A DNA stretch of 64,000 bases from Skeletonema tropicum (lineage: Eukaryota; Bacillariophyta; Thalassiosirophyceae; Thalassiosirales; Thalassiosiraceae), in NCBI GenBank assembly GCA_037178625.1, contig CM074138.1:248001-312000 (forward strand). Reading direction: 5' to 3'. Each line of letters starts with the position of its first letter. Position 1 is the stretch's first letter. A model generated the notes under the pieces. It did not search any database. It saw only the letters and a program-made list of their open reading frames with translations, and had not been told where the DNA came from. The position numbers and the translations under genes are program-made. Shown piece after piece: positions 1-10,686 of this stretch.

Positions 1-417
1 ACCGTCGATGGATGCAATAAACAAGCTCAAAGAGGAGGATTGTGCCAAAGGCATGGGTCATTAGGGGATCGATGTAGATTTCAAGGATGCGAAAACAAAG
101 CTGTCAGAGGAGGAGTGTGTAAGAGGCATGGGTCATATTTAGTTCTCGTACAACTACGGCAGCAGCAAGAGAAATTGCCTACAATTGGTAGTCGGAAGCA
201 GAAAGATGTTATCGAACAGTCCAATACTGCGGCTTTTCGTACTGCAGGGGAGGCTAATAATGCTGGGCAGAAGATTGCTGAAAATAAAGGCAATAATCGA
301 GAAAAGAATAAACCAGACAAGTTAGCAGTCGGGGGAGTGAACAGTCGAAAAGATGACAAAGAACGAGATGCATCAGATCAAGTGCGCAGTAAGAAAATAT
401 CGGGTCTCAGCGAGATA

Positions 418-448
<31 letters not shown>

Positions 449-954
449 CTGCTGCTGCTGGTGGTGTTAGCGGGGGTGGAGGTGGCTATAATGAGAATGA
501 AGCCAACGATGATAACGATGGAGCAGAAGTAGAGTCTCGTGTTCATATTGTGGAGGGAGTGACTGCCAATGTGGAGAAGGAATCAACGCAGATGGCAGCT
601 GCTGAGCCTGACAGTAGAATGGTTGCAAAAACGGCAAATGATTATTCTGCTGAAATTACTTCACTGAAAGCTAGGTTAGAAACTTCCACACAAAATGAAG
701 CAACCTTGAAACGTGAGAAACTGCAACTGCATGCTCGTATGAAAGCGTCCGCTGTTGAATTGAAGGAGATGACTAACAGGGTATATGCTCTGAACGCATT
801 ATTAGCCCAGGTTACGAGGAAAGAAGCAGTATTGAATGCTCGTCTACAGGAAGTGACTGATGATTTTGCTATTGAAAGGTCAAGGTTGCAATCCAAGGTG
901 AAAGAGTTGACTGCGAAGCTAGAGGAGAAGCCCTCTGAAACGAAGCAGCAATGA
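1..954 (+). pseudogene. 5'-partial, frameshifted CxxHG zinc-finger/coiled-coil paralogue
   Basis: The reading frame is open from the first base of the window, so the true start lies upstream. It holds one complete and one partial Cys/His finger (pattern C-x4-C-x9-C-x2-H-G). A linker rich in Ala and Gly follows, encoded by GCT/ACT triplets near 418-470, and then a coiled coil whose wording closely follows the gene at 2551 (for example VEKESTQMA, LQSKVKELTAKLEE). The frame ends at 954 within the coiled coil. Continuing in a shifted frame, the DNA still resembles the paralogue past about 960, so the stop looks like the result of a small indel. The gene at 2551 goes on from here into more coiled coil and an AAA domain that this copy lacks. 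I read it as a truncated duplicate; a functional short coiled-coil protein is the alternative. Confidence 0.6.
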
Positions 955-2550
955 ATGCTCGGCTGTGAGCTGCGTGCTATGTAGGCGGAGTGGCAGAATG
1001 AAGTGAACGGCAGTTCCGAGACAATTGGAAGATTGCCGTTAGAAAGGACGCGGAACTGAAGAAGATAGAAGCAACTTCACAATGTAGGGTTGATGGGGGG
1101 GGTGGTTATTTCAAAAGACAGCAAGGAGGACATTGTGTGCATTAATGTGAACAAGATACTTCCAATCTCGATCCTATGTGTGTGTAATGATAAGAATAAT
1201 GCTTTCTGAACATGAATTTCGTTTGCACAAGTGAGGATAATAAGCCTCATTTTTATGATTGTGAAAGTGAGAAGTGAGGGATTTTCGTGGGACCTTTTGG
1301 AGCTCGTGCATTGAGTGAAGCTGAACGTGAACGGCTCAAATGCATCCACACATGAGGGTAACTTTGATGGACTTAGCTCGAGCTCTGTACGATACAAATG
1401 ATATAGTAGTCAAAGTGTTTTAACTCAAATAACAAGTTGACATCTATTTGTTCATTTATCTCTACCTTCAAATGATATCAAGTCATTTGAACCCCGTCTC
1501 AATCGATTGTAGCTGTGCTTCTTTCACATCAACCGACGTGATTGGAAATGTAATTTTCGGTCCTGTCATACAGTATGTCAATAATGAGTATTTACTACAC
1601 GAGACTACTACTCTTCTCAATCCGTGGCGATCCATGCACAATACCCGGTTGCAGTTGATTTAGAATACATGCTACTGTTACATTTTAGTTTGTTATTCCC
1701 ATGCTGATTTGCTGATCGATTGAACATAGATAGCGATCCAAGATCAATCATTCAATGCCTTCATCTGACTGTCTCCTGCGTCCACGCTGCTGCTGCTGTG
1801 ATCTCCACTTGGCTGCACGACGCTGCGAATGCTTCGAGCGACATTTTCGCTGCGGCTTCGCATCGTCAGCACCGTGAGAATGCAATTCACTCGTCCCCTC
1901 TTCGTCTACCACTGCTAGTGTTTCTTTGCTGCTCTTGTTGTTTTTCGGCGGCTTCTTCTCATCACGCGACGAGGAGAAGCAGACTTTGCCGAGCAGCGCC
2001 TGTCGAAGTTCCTCTCTGTCATGATGTGATTGCGATGATGACACGGAAGTATGATGTTCATCGAGTGATGATGTTGTTGATGTGCAATCTTCTCTTTCGG
2101 CTTTACTTTGATTGAGGATCATCATCGTTGCATTCCAGGCGCAAAACGCTGCTGCACTATTGAAGGCACTATTCTGAATCAGTACAGGCTTTTCAGCTGC
2201 TTCTTGCTTTGGTCCAGCCACAGCCAAGGTATCGTAGGGGCAGAGAAGATGTCAAATCAAGTAGAAGATGAAAGATTTGCGTCGGACTAAAATGGCGCGC
2301 CTTGCCATCAGTAGGTTTGTGTGTCGTTTGTCGTTTCAACCATGGCCGGCGCTGCCAAGTCAGGATATGCGCTACGTCTGCTACTTATGAATGGAAAGAC
2401 ACGGAGCATGAAAAGGATACATCATCACTGTCTTGAGATGATTATCACTACATTTGTTGTACAGCTGACTTGAGCGTCTTGATTCCTTCCTCCTTCCCTC
2501 TCTAGCTCTTACTTGGCCATCGCCGCCAGCTGAGGGATAAAAATAACATC
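955..2550. other. Intergenic stretch with no secure gene
   Basis: The first part (955-1080) is decayed coiled-coil coding sequence continuing from the gene on the left. From 1100 to 2550 I see no recognisable gene. A minus-strand open frame at 1748-2227 encodes a Ser/Lys/Gln/Arg-rich low-complexity stretch ending in a basic tail, but it lacks an ATG at its beginning and has no domain I recognise, so it is at best an exon of unknown function. A pyrimidine-rich tract lies directly upstream of the ATG at 2551 and may be part of that gene's promoter or leader. Confidence 0.4.
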
Positions 2551-5500
2551 ATGCCCACTGCCGCTCCTGCTGATGACATCATTCTCTGCCAGCCGACGGG
2601 CGAGAAGAAGAGGAAAGAAGTTGATGCAGCAGCTAATAATCAAAGTGGTCCACCAAAGAAAAAACAATACAGATACGAATGCTCGGCTGAAGGATGCACA
2701 AAATATGCTGTAAAGGGAGGAGTGTGCATTAAGCATGGGGCAAAGGTCAAAGTCTATCGATGCAGCGTTGAAGGATGCACAAAATATGCTCAAAGAAGAG
2801 GAGTGTGCATTAGGCATGGGGCAAAGGTCAAAGTCTATCGATGCAGCAGGGAAGGATGCACAAATCAAGCTCAAAGAAGAGGAGTGTGCATTAGGCATGG
2901 GGCAAAAGTCAAGATTGTCTACACCCCCAAGGCAAGTGGATTTGGTGGGTATTGTGGCGATCAACAAACACAACAACAACAACAAACAAGCACGGGAGCA
3001 GCCTTCGCATCGTATTCATTAAATTTCCCTCCTTATCCCCAACAACAATGGAACAACAGCTACTGCCACAATAATCCATTTGTGAATTCAAACTGGACTC
3101 CCCCTTGCATCATTGAAGGATGCAACGCAACAGCTTCATACGGTGGGTATTGTTGGATGCACGGATCACAGCTGGCTGCTCCTCTTGCACAGGTTAATAT
3201 TCAACGTGGGTATATTGAGGAAGGCGACAACCAAAATAATGCACCTGCCGTAGAAATTATTAGTGACGACGAAGAAGCAGGAGGGAAGAAACTGCCTCCA
3301 ATTGCTCACAGGAAACGGGAAGAGGTTTCTGCCACACAGCAAATGACTGGAACCTCTAGAGCGACGCAGGGGGGGGGAAACGAATCTGATCTTAAAATTG
3401 CTGAAAATATTGACGCTATACCAGAGAGGGATGATGCAAACTGTTCCGCAGTCAGGGGTGAAGGCAATCCAAAAGATGATGAAGAACCAGATACATCTGA
3501 TCTAGCGCTCGGTCAGGAAAAGATGGGCCGCAGCGAGATGGCTGCTGATGGTGATGACGATTGGGGTGGAAGTGAGTACAATGACTATGACGCCGAAGAT
3601 GATAATGATGAAGTAGAATTAGAGTCTCGTGCTGATGCTGTGGGGGGAGTGGCTGCCAATGTGGAGAAGGAATCAACACAGATGGCAGTTGCGAAGCTAA
3701 TGGAGCTGGACAGCAGCGTTGAAGCAATAGTTGCAAGAGATGATCTGAACTTACGAGTAGAAGCACCACCCAAGATCTCGAAGGGGTTAACCAATCAGAT
3801 AGAAACTCTGTCTGCTGAAATTACTCCACTGAAAGCTAGGTTAGAGGTAGCCACACGAAACGTAGCAAACTTGAGACGTGAGAAAGAGCAACTGAATGCT
3901 CGTTTGAAAACATCTGCTGTTGAATTGAAGGAGATGACTACCAAGATAGATGCTCTGAACGCAACATTAGCCAAGGTTACCGAGAATGAAGCATTATTGA
4001 ATGCCCAGCTGCAAAGAGAATCTGATGATTTTGCTGCTGAAAGGGCAAGTTTCCAATCCAAGGTAGAAGAGTTGACTGCGAAGCTAGAAGAAGCCTCCAG
4101 AAACGAAGCAGCAATGAATGATCGGCTGCAGACACTGACGGATGGTTTCGCTGCTGAAAGGGCTTGTTTGGAATCCAACAACGACCAGCGACAAAAGGAG
4201 GTAGAAGAGTTGGCTGCGAAGCTGGAAGAAGCCACCAGAAACGAAGCAGCAATGAATGATCGGTTGCAGACACTGACGGATGGTTTCGCTGCTGAAAGGG
4301 CTTGTTTGGAATCCAACAACGACGAGCGACAGAAGGAGGTAGAAGAGTTGACTGCGAAGCTAGAAGAAGCCACCAGAAACGAAGCAGCAATAAATGATCG
4401 GTTGCAGAAAGCCAATAATGATTTCGCAGCTAAAAGGGCTTGTTTGGAATCCAACAACGACCAGCGACAAAGAGAGGTAGAAGAGTTGACTGCGAAGCTA
4501 GAAGAAGCCACCAGAAACGAATCAGCAATTAATGGTCGGTTGCAGACACTGACGGATGGTTTCGCTGCTGAAAGGGCTTGTTTGGAATCCAACAACGACC
4601 AGCGACAGAAGGAGGTAAAAGAGTTGACTGCGAAGCTAGAAGAAGCCACCAGAAACGAATCAGCAATGAATGATCGGTTGCAGACACTGACGGATGGTTT
4701 CGCTGCTGAAAGGGCTTGTTTGGAATCCAACAACGACGAGCGACAGAAGGAGGTAGAAGAGTTGACTGCGAAGCTAGAAGAAGCCACGAGAAACGAAGCA
4801 ACAAAGAATGCTGAGCAGCAGTCAATGACTAATGAATTCGCTGCTAAACAGTCTAGTTTGAAATTAGCTCTCGAGAAGAAGCAATCGAAGATTGATGAGT
4901 TATGTGCCACGTTGGACGAGCGGCTGACCGAAGTCACTGGCAAATCCGAGAGAATTAGAACATTGTCGTTGGAGTTGAGGAGGAGGGAGGAGGAACTAGA
5001 GGAGAAGTCTACAGAGGCAGCTGCGCTGAATGTGAGATTGGCGGAGCTGGCAGAAAATGTTGATATGACAAGACGTCAGGCAGACTTGGAAAGAGAAATT
5101 GGAATGTTAAAAGAAGCGCATATTGAATTGAAGGAAGCGTTGCACATGAAGGAAGACAAAGATTTTGATGCAACAAATTCACCCAAAAGACGGTCGAGAC
5201 GTAGCCCGAGGTGCCCCAAGAAGAGTAGTTTGGAAGCACTGGCAGATCAATCGAAGAAGAGCAATTTCGGGAGAAACAAAACCTTCGACGAAGAGGACCC
5301 ACATGCAGAGTGTAATGATGATGAAAAACTGGTGCAGATGATTATGAATGAAATCGTTGACAACGGTGAGGAAGTAAAATTTGATGATGTTGCTGGAATA
5401 AACGACGTGAAGGATGCAATCAGGCGCATGGCAATCAATCCTCTGAAACGGCCCGAATTATTCGTAGGGTTACGTGCTTTTCCAAAGGCATTGCTATTGT

Positions 5501-6160
5501 TTGGACCGCCAGGCACAGGTACGATGTATTTCTGGACGACTCAATTCATCACGTCCACAATAATTTTGAAACTCATGCTGTTGTGAACATCTCTTCCCCC
5601 CTTAGGCAAGACATTGATCGGCAAGGCGATTGCACATGAAAGCGATGCCACATTCTTTTCTATCTCGTCATCTTCGATTGCGAGTAAGTGGCATGGCGAG
5701 AGTGAAAAGCTGGTCAAAACTCTTTTTACCTTGGCATCATTTCATGAACCTTCAGTAGTCTTCATTGACGAAGTAGATTCGCTGCTGTCGCAACGAAAGA
5801 GCAATGAGGACGAAAGCAGTCGGAAGATCAAAACTGAATTTCTAGTGCAGCTCGATGGTGTTGGCAATAAAACAAATGAACGCGTGCTAGTCATCGGGGC
5901 TACTAACCTCCCCCAAGAGCTGGATGATGCTGCACGTCGAAGATTTAAGAAGCGGTTTTACGTCCCGCTGCCAGATCGACACGGCCGTGAAGCGCTATTG
6001 CGTAATGCCTTGAGCAAGAATTCCCACACTTTAACAGACGAAAACTTTGAAAAGCTGTCTCGTGATACGGAGGGATATAGCGGGGCTGATATGAAGACCT
6101 TGTGCGAGGATGCAGCACATGTACCGATCCAGTCGGAGGATATCATGCGCATTGATGCCA
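2551..6160 (+). CDS. CxxHG zinc fingers + coiled coil + fidgetin-like AAA ATPase (3' end lost in gap)
   Basis: Two exons are visible: 2551-5518 and 5606-6160, the second running into the assembly gap. Residues about 44-125 hold three near-identical Cys/His fingers (C-x4-C-x9-C-x2-H-G), preceded by a basic PPKKK stretch that could be a nuclear localisation signal. A fourth, diverged finger lies near residues 185-210. Acidic linkers and a long coiled coil follow (about 420-880), including 46-residue repeats. The C-terminal domain is a AAA ATPase: Walker A GPPGTGKT (formed across the intron), Walker B VVFIDEVDSLL, the sensor segment VLVIGATNLPQELDDAARRR and a YSGADMKTLC second-domain motif. Wording is closest to fidgetin-like 1/spastin, the meiotic clade whose members sever microtubules or remodel recombinases. 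Zinc fingers joined to such an ATPase are unusual. The fusion is seen in one open frame; the function is inferred. Confidence 0.85.
4060..4800 (+). repeat. Five 138-bp in-frame minisatellite units in the coiled coil
   Basis: A 138-bp unit recurs at about 4195, 4333, 4471, 4609 and 4747, judged by the recurring GGAGGTAGAAGAGTTG phrase. It encodes a 46-residue coiled-coil block beginning VEELTAKLEEATRNE and ending ESNND. As 138 is a multiple of three, copy-number change keeps the frame, so the coiled-coil length is likely variable between alleles. Confidence 0.9.
5519..5605 (+). other. Intron splitting the Walker A motif of the AAA gene
   Basis: The donor is CACAG|GTACG and the acceptor CCCCTTAG|GCAAG, giving an 87-bp intron. 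Removing it rebuilds GPPGTGKTLIGKAIA; reading through it gives a stop at 5584-5586. The conserved lysine codon lies immediately after the junction. Confidence 0.9.
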
Positions 6161-6660
6161 NNNNNNNNNNNNNNNNNNNNNNNNNNNNNNNNNNNNNNNN
6201 NNNNNNNNNNNNNNNNNNNNNNNNNNNNNNNNNNNNNNNNNNNNNNNNNNNNNNNNNNNNNNNNNNNNNNNNNNNNNNNNNNNNNNNNNNNNNNNNNNNN
6301 NNNNNNNNNNNNNNNNNNNNNNNNNNNNNNNNNNNNNNNNNNNNNNNNNNNNNNNNNNNNNNNNNNNNNNNNNNNNNNNNNNNNNNNNNNNNNNNNNNNN
6401 NNNNNNNNNNNNNNNNNNNNNNNNNNNNNNNNNNNNNNNNNNNNNNNNNNNNNNNNNNNNNNNNNNNNNNNNNNNNNNNNNNNNNNNNNNNNNNNNNNNN
6501 NNNNNNNNNNNNNNNNNNNNNNNNNNNNNNNNNNNNNNNNNNNNNNNNNNNNNNNNNNNNNNNNNNNNNNNNNNNNNNNNNNNNNNNNNNNNNNNNNNNN
6601 NNNNNNNNNNNNNNNNNNNNNNNNNNNNNNNNNNNNNNNNNNNNNNNNNNNNNNNNNNNN
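6161..6660. other. Assembly gap (500 N)
   Basis: Exactly 500 undetermined bases, a length often used as a placeholder. The end of the AAA gene and the left part of the repeat that resurfaces at about 6700 are hidden here. Confidence 0.99.
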
Positions 6661-6704
6661 GCAACTACTCTTCCTCTGTTTTTCTTTTTCCGCCCGCCCG
6701 CCCG

Positions 6705-6947
6705 GTTGACACTGCCGACGTCCACTTCGGACTTTGACTTTGAGCTCTCGAGACCAGGCACAAACATAGTGTTCACATAGTTTGTACCTAATCACTAGAG
6801 ACTCTTTGCATACTCACTGATAACTCGTAGCATAGACTCTCTAGCGATTCTTCTCTCTTCCCCTCTTCCCCAGCGTGACATGAAACACATTGACGAGGAT
6901 CAAGGCGCGACGTTGTTTTTCCGTAGGAAAACGAGATGGCATGGATG
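6705..6947 (+). repeat. Diverged copy of the right-terminal repeat of the tyrosine-recombinase element
   Basis: Starting at TTGACACTGCCGA and ending at TTTTTCCGTAGGAAAA, this stretch is a diverged version of the two identical repeats at 14023-14213 and 14428-14618. It is preceded by the same CCGCCC-type spacer that precedes 14428. It is therefore best read as the right end of a second, older element of the same family whose body lies in or beyond the gap. Confidence 0.7.
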
Positions 6948-6969
6948 AGGATTCAGGCCGAACTGGGCC

Positions 6970-7189
6970 TGCCAGGATCTGGTCTGTCATGGTCCCGTAG
7001 TTAGCCTGTAAGCTAGCTCACTTGTCTTCTTCTCCTTCTGTTGTCCTCTCCATGTCGTGCCCTCTAGTAGCACGCGTGTTGCCAGGATCTGGTCTGTCAT
7101 GGTCCCGTAGTTAGCCTGTAAGCTAGCTCACTTGTCTTCTTCTCCTTCTGTTGTCCTCTCCATGTCGTGCCCTCTAGTAGCACGCGTGT
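6970..7189 (+). repeat. Two tandem 110-bp units
   Basis: The block from TGCCAGGATCTGG to CACGCGTGT occurs twice head to tail (6970-7079 and 7080-7189), essentially identical. It lies between the diverged repeat at 6705 and the left end of the element at 7222. No coding content. Confidence 0.9.
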
Positions 7190-7221
7190 AGATATCCGTA
7201 GGGCCTCCGAACTGGGCCTCC

Positions 7222-7412
7222 TCACAGGTAGACTTGGCCCGCACGAAATCGGATCTCGTCACACCTGTCTTTCTCCTTCTCTTTCTTCCGGCTTCTCGCA
7301 TCGCTCTGGTCGTTAGGGACAGACAGAAGGGATGTTGAGAGAGAGAGAACAGCCATGGACATTCTTCATCAATCACCAATATCGTGTAGAACAATCATAG
7401 CTGTTCATCTTT
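7222..7412 (+). repeat. Left terminal repeat (B) of the recombinase element
   Basis: Begins TCACAGGTAGACTTGGCCC and ends in a T-run after CTGTTCATC. The same block recurs at 14214-14410 with only a few differences. It contains a GAGAGAGAGA stretch and no convincing reading frame. Confidence 0.85.
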
Positions 7413-7474
7413 TTTATTGCTACCATGTCGGTCCGTACCAGCAGTAGTCATTTAAAAGTCAGCATAGTAAATCT

Positions 7475-7790
7475 GGCCTCTATCAGCCAACCCCTATCGG
7501 TCTATACGGCCCCAATATCTCGGCAGTCTGCCAATGGCCTCTATCAGCCAAACCCTATCGGTCTATACGACCCCAATATCTTGGCAGTCTGCCAATGGCC
7601 TCTATCAGCCAAACCCTATCGGTCTATACGACCCCAATATCTTGGCAGTCTGCCAATGGCCTCTATCAGCCAAATCCTATCGGTCTATACGACCCCAATA
7701 TCTTGGCAGTCTGCCAATGGCCTCTATCAGCCAAACCCTATCGGTCTATACGGCCACAATATCTCGGCAGTCTGCCACTGGTATCATCGG
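7475..7790 (+). repeat. 61-bp tandem minisatellite, about five units
   Basis: Units start at 7475, 7536, 7597, 7658 and 7719 with GGCCTCTATCAGCCAA. Each contains CCAATATC(T/C)(T/C)GGCAGTCTGCC. Because 61 is not a multiple of three, all three forward frames look like repeated protein, but these are by-products of the DNA repeat. Shorter, decayed echoes continue to about 8700. Confidence 0.9.
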
Positions 7791-9780
7791 TCCATGCGGC
7801 CCCAAAAAATCGGCACGATACCTGCCATATCTCGATCAGCCTGGTCAGGCTTTCTTCTCGGCATGATATCTGCCAATTCTCTATCGGTCCGTGTGGCCAG
7901 CTATTTCTGACCTTTCGGTCCTTTTTTAATTCGTCGGGGGGACCGCAGCGACCTTAGGGGTTGGTGGCGCCCAGAATAAATATCAAGGGAGATTTTTCGG
8001 CTTCTAAAATCACGGTCATATGATTCATCTCGAATATTTCTCACCTTCTCATCTCTTCATCGGCTAAATTTTATTTCTTCAGCCATTTCTGCTATCGGAA
8101 CGGGAGGTTCCCTCACGGCCTCCAGAGACACATTGTCAACCCCTGCCTTCAATAAAGCAGTTCTCCGCCCGTTCGGAGGGACGGATAAGGGGCGCCTCGC
8201 CACCATGACTGATTATTCATTGATTTGCTTTGTGGCATCTCCTTGATCACTATGTTATCCGACGGTTCGCTCGAATTAACTCATGGCACCCTCCCCTTTT
8301 ACGATCCGGAGGGCGACCAGTTCGTGGGAAACTTAAGCACACGGGCTAAAAAGGATCAACCAGCGGTGGCACCTGTCAATATTTGCAACCTCTTCTACGT
8401 TGGGATGATGATAGCGAGTTTCCATTGGGTTCGCCGTTCTTGGGGAATAAATTTCCTTGTTTGGCTTCTCATCTCGATGGGGGAAAGATGTACGTTATTG
8501 TTGTCGCTAATATCGGTTTTATTACTGGTTGGGGAGCGGAGTTTGTCGTCACGGGGAAGTTGTCTGATGATGTTACTGAGTTTCTGCCAACGTCGGCCTA
8601 AATGGCCCCAATATCTCGGCATCTATATGTCAACATCGGCCTAAACGGCCCCAGTATCTCGGCACTATGGCCCCAGTCTCGGCACGTTCTAATGAACAGT
8701 CTGCACTCTCTCGGCCTGGTTTGGCCATCAATCTATCTCGAGTACCTGCCAAGAGGGCAATATTACGGGTCGTGATATCGATGATTAAGTTGGGGTGTCT
8801 TTTTGGATTTTCGACCATAACAATTATCATGGACGGTGTTTTTCGTTGACAAGTGTTTTTTGCGAGGGCGGCCGAGTTGTGGTTATATCGAACGGAATTG
8901 GTGGTCTCATTGTTATGGTTTGTTACCCCCTCTGGAAAAAATTGGATTGGGATTTGGAGCTCGACCCCTAAAAATCATTCATCTGAAAATCAATCGTCAA
9001 AAACATCTATCATCTGAAATAAATCAGTGGCCTTATGGCAATACATATCACGGTCGCACGACCAATCGTCCATCGAGTTAATTCTCAGCAATTCATTCGC
9101 TCTGCTCAATTTAGTTGACTGGCCTGACGTGGGCTAGTCTTCTATCGTTCTCCCTCTGTGGGACTTTTCTCCGCCCCCTCGGGGGATTTTACTCTATCCA
9201 TCCTCTTCGGTCTTTTATCTGGTTCTCGATTCATTGCTCGGCAATTAATTCGACATGATTTTAGTGTCTCTATGGGCAATTCTTCTATCTATCCCTCTTC
9301 GGACTTCACTCAATGCGGGGCAAGTCATCTATCTGCACCTCTGGAAACATGACCTTATCATCAGGGCATCATTCCTTTGGCTCTCTTCAGCACTTATCCG
9401 CACGCTGGAACGGATCAGAGGCCTGGCACTTTTACTTTATCCCATGACTCCCTGGGAGTTATATCTCGCTCTTTGACGGGCCTATCTATTTCTCGGTTGT
9501 TCAGCGCTCAGCGTCTCCTCTAGATCTTCAATCCACTCTCATCGAATTCAGACTCTTTATCCTCCCCTCCCGGGGTGGTCTCTCTTTCTCTTGCGATTAT
9601 CCATACCACAATCGGCCCATGGTGAGGTGCCATTTGCCGCAAACTTCGCAGTAAAATCTTCCTTCCAGACGGCGACGATATTTTACTCTCCCTCATCATC
9701 TTCACTCCCATACATTTTCGGGTGTGTGAGGCGTTGAACCAGGGCGTCCCTGCTGGGATCTCTCTCTGAGTCTGTGGTCG
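7791..9780. other. Element interior without a readable gene
   Basis: Pyrimidine-rich sequence with recurring CTATCTCGGC/TATCGGTC phrases related to the 61-bp unit. Several short open frames exist on both strands, but none has a motif I recognise and they overlap each other. I see no reverse transcriptase or RNase H motif. Confidence 0.5.
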
Positions 9781-9781
9781 T

Positions 9782-10060
9782 ATGTACCTTGCTAGGGTGT
9801 GCCGCAACTACGAAGTCAATGGTCAAAACAAGAGGCGTCTCCCATACGACTATGTTCCAGGGAGTAAGTGCTTGATCATCAGTGAGATCAATGGTGAAAA
9901 GCAGCGCAAAGCTTTAGACAAGAATGAGGGACCGTATGTGGTCACAAATGTCTTTACTAATGGTACTGTCCGTATTCAACGTGGTTCCGTCAATGAACGA
10001 ATCAATATCCGACGACTTACCCCCTTCTTTGAGGCAGAAGAAGCAAACGATGCAAGTTAG
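9782..10060 (+). pseudogene. Ty3/gypsy-type integrase C-terminal fragment
   Basis: The frame encodes 92 residues with a chromatin/DNA-binding tail typical of Ty3/gypsy polyproteins: a basic LPYDYVPGSKCLI segment, then GPYVVTNVFTNGTVRIQRG and the family-typical ERINIRRLTPFF ending. The upstream integrase core, RNase H and reverse transcriptase are missing, so the element is 5'-truncated at about 9780. A noncoding stretch of about 290 bp follows before the polypurine tract and LTR. Confidence 0.75.
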
Positions 10061-10350
10061 AATGAATAACTTGGGGGAGTGTACAGCTTTCATAACCTAG
10101 AAAATAGAAGAATTATTCCAACACATCAACGCTATTTCATACTAGACAACAGTTGATTTGATCAAAACCTATCATAAGCTTACACACACGTCAGCCTTGG
10201 CTTCTCGTGTCTTTTGTCGCAAACCAGTCTTACAGTCTTACACGTACACGTCACCGGTATTCAAGTAAATACCGTACGCACTCCTCTATGAGAGTAATTT
10301 TTCCCACAGGGTTTTTCTCTCACTGAGCCCACTGTTAAATCCGAACAGCA

Positions 10351-10686
10351 CGGGGGAGAGTGTATGTAATAGTCAAGTAGCATACTACCTTTAGGTACGT
10401 ATGTATCTGTGACCATACGGATACGTGCTCGCTAAGCTATCGCTTATCGAGATCTCTATGCCTGACGCATGCCGCCTGGGATTCTGACTACGTGGAAGTA
10501 GTCAGCCTCGTGAATCGTTACTAAGGTTCTACGTCTTGGAATTAGTACGATTCTGTCCTGTAGCTCTGAGTCACTCATCTTCCATGAGCAAGCTCAACCG
10601 CTAGCAGCAGCTCTCTCCTTCGAAGAGCTCACAACTACTCCAAATACGTAAATTAATACTGTATTCATCGTCGTTGTCATTACACA
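10351..10686 (+). mobile_element. Polypurine tract and 3' LTR of the gypsy fragment
   Basis: CGGGGGAGAG (10351-10360) is a good polypurine primer. It is followed at once by TGTATGTAATAG, the TG start expected of an LTR. The LTR would run about 326 bp to a CA near 10684-10686 (ATTACACA). No left LTR is present in the window, so the boundary cannot be checked by comparison. Confidence 0.6.

Noticed and set aside
1720..2115. Plus-strand frame rich in Ala/His/Ser
   Set aside because: It overlaps a minus-strand frame over the same DNA; neither has a motif, and both look like by-products of trinucleotide-rich sequence.
3795..4943. Long minus-strand open frame opposite the coiled coil
   Set aside because: It is the antisense shadow of the 138-bp repeats; the plus strand carries the recognisable domains.
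5958..6795. Open frames spanning the N run
   Set aside because: Runs of N cannot contain stops, so these frames are artefacts of the gap.
7475..7790. Regularly spaced repeats that could suggest a CRISPR array
   Set aside because: The units are contiguous 61-bp tandem copies with no unique spacers, in a eukaryotic context.
7425..7957. Repetitive open frames (MASISQTLSVYTTPIS and similar) as a repeat protein
   Set aside because: A 61-bp period shifts frame at each unit, so all three frames look alike; the repeat is a DNA minisatellite, not a protein design.
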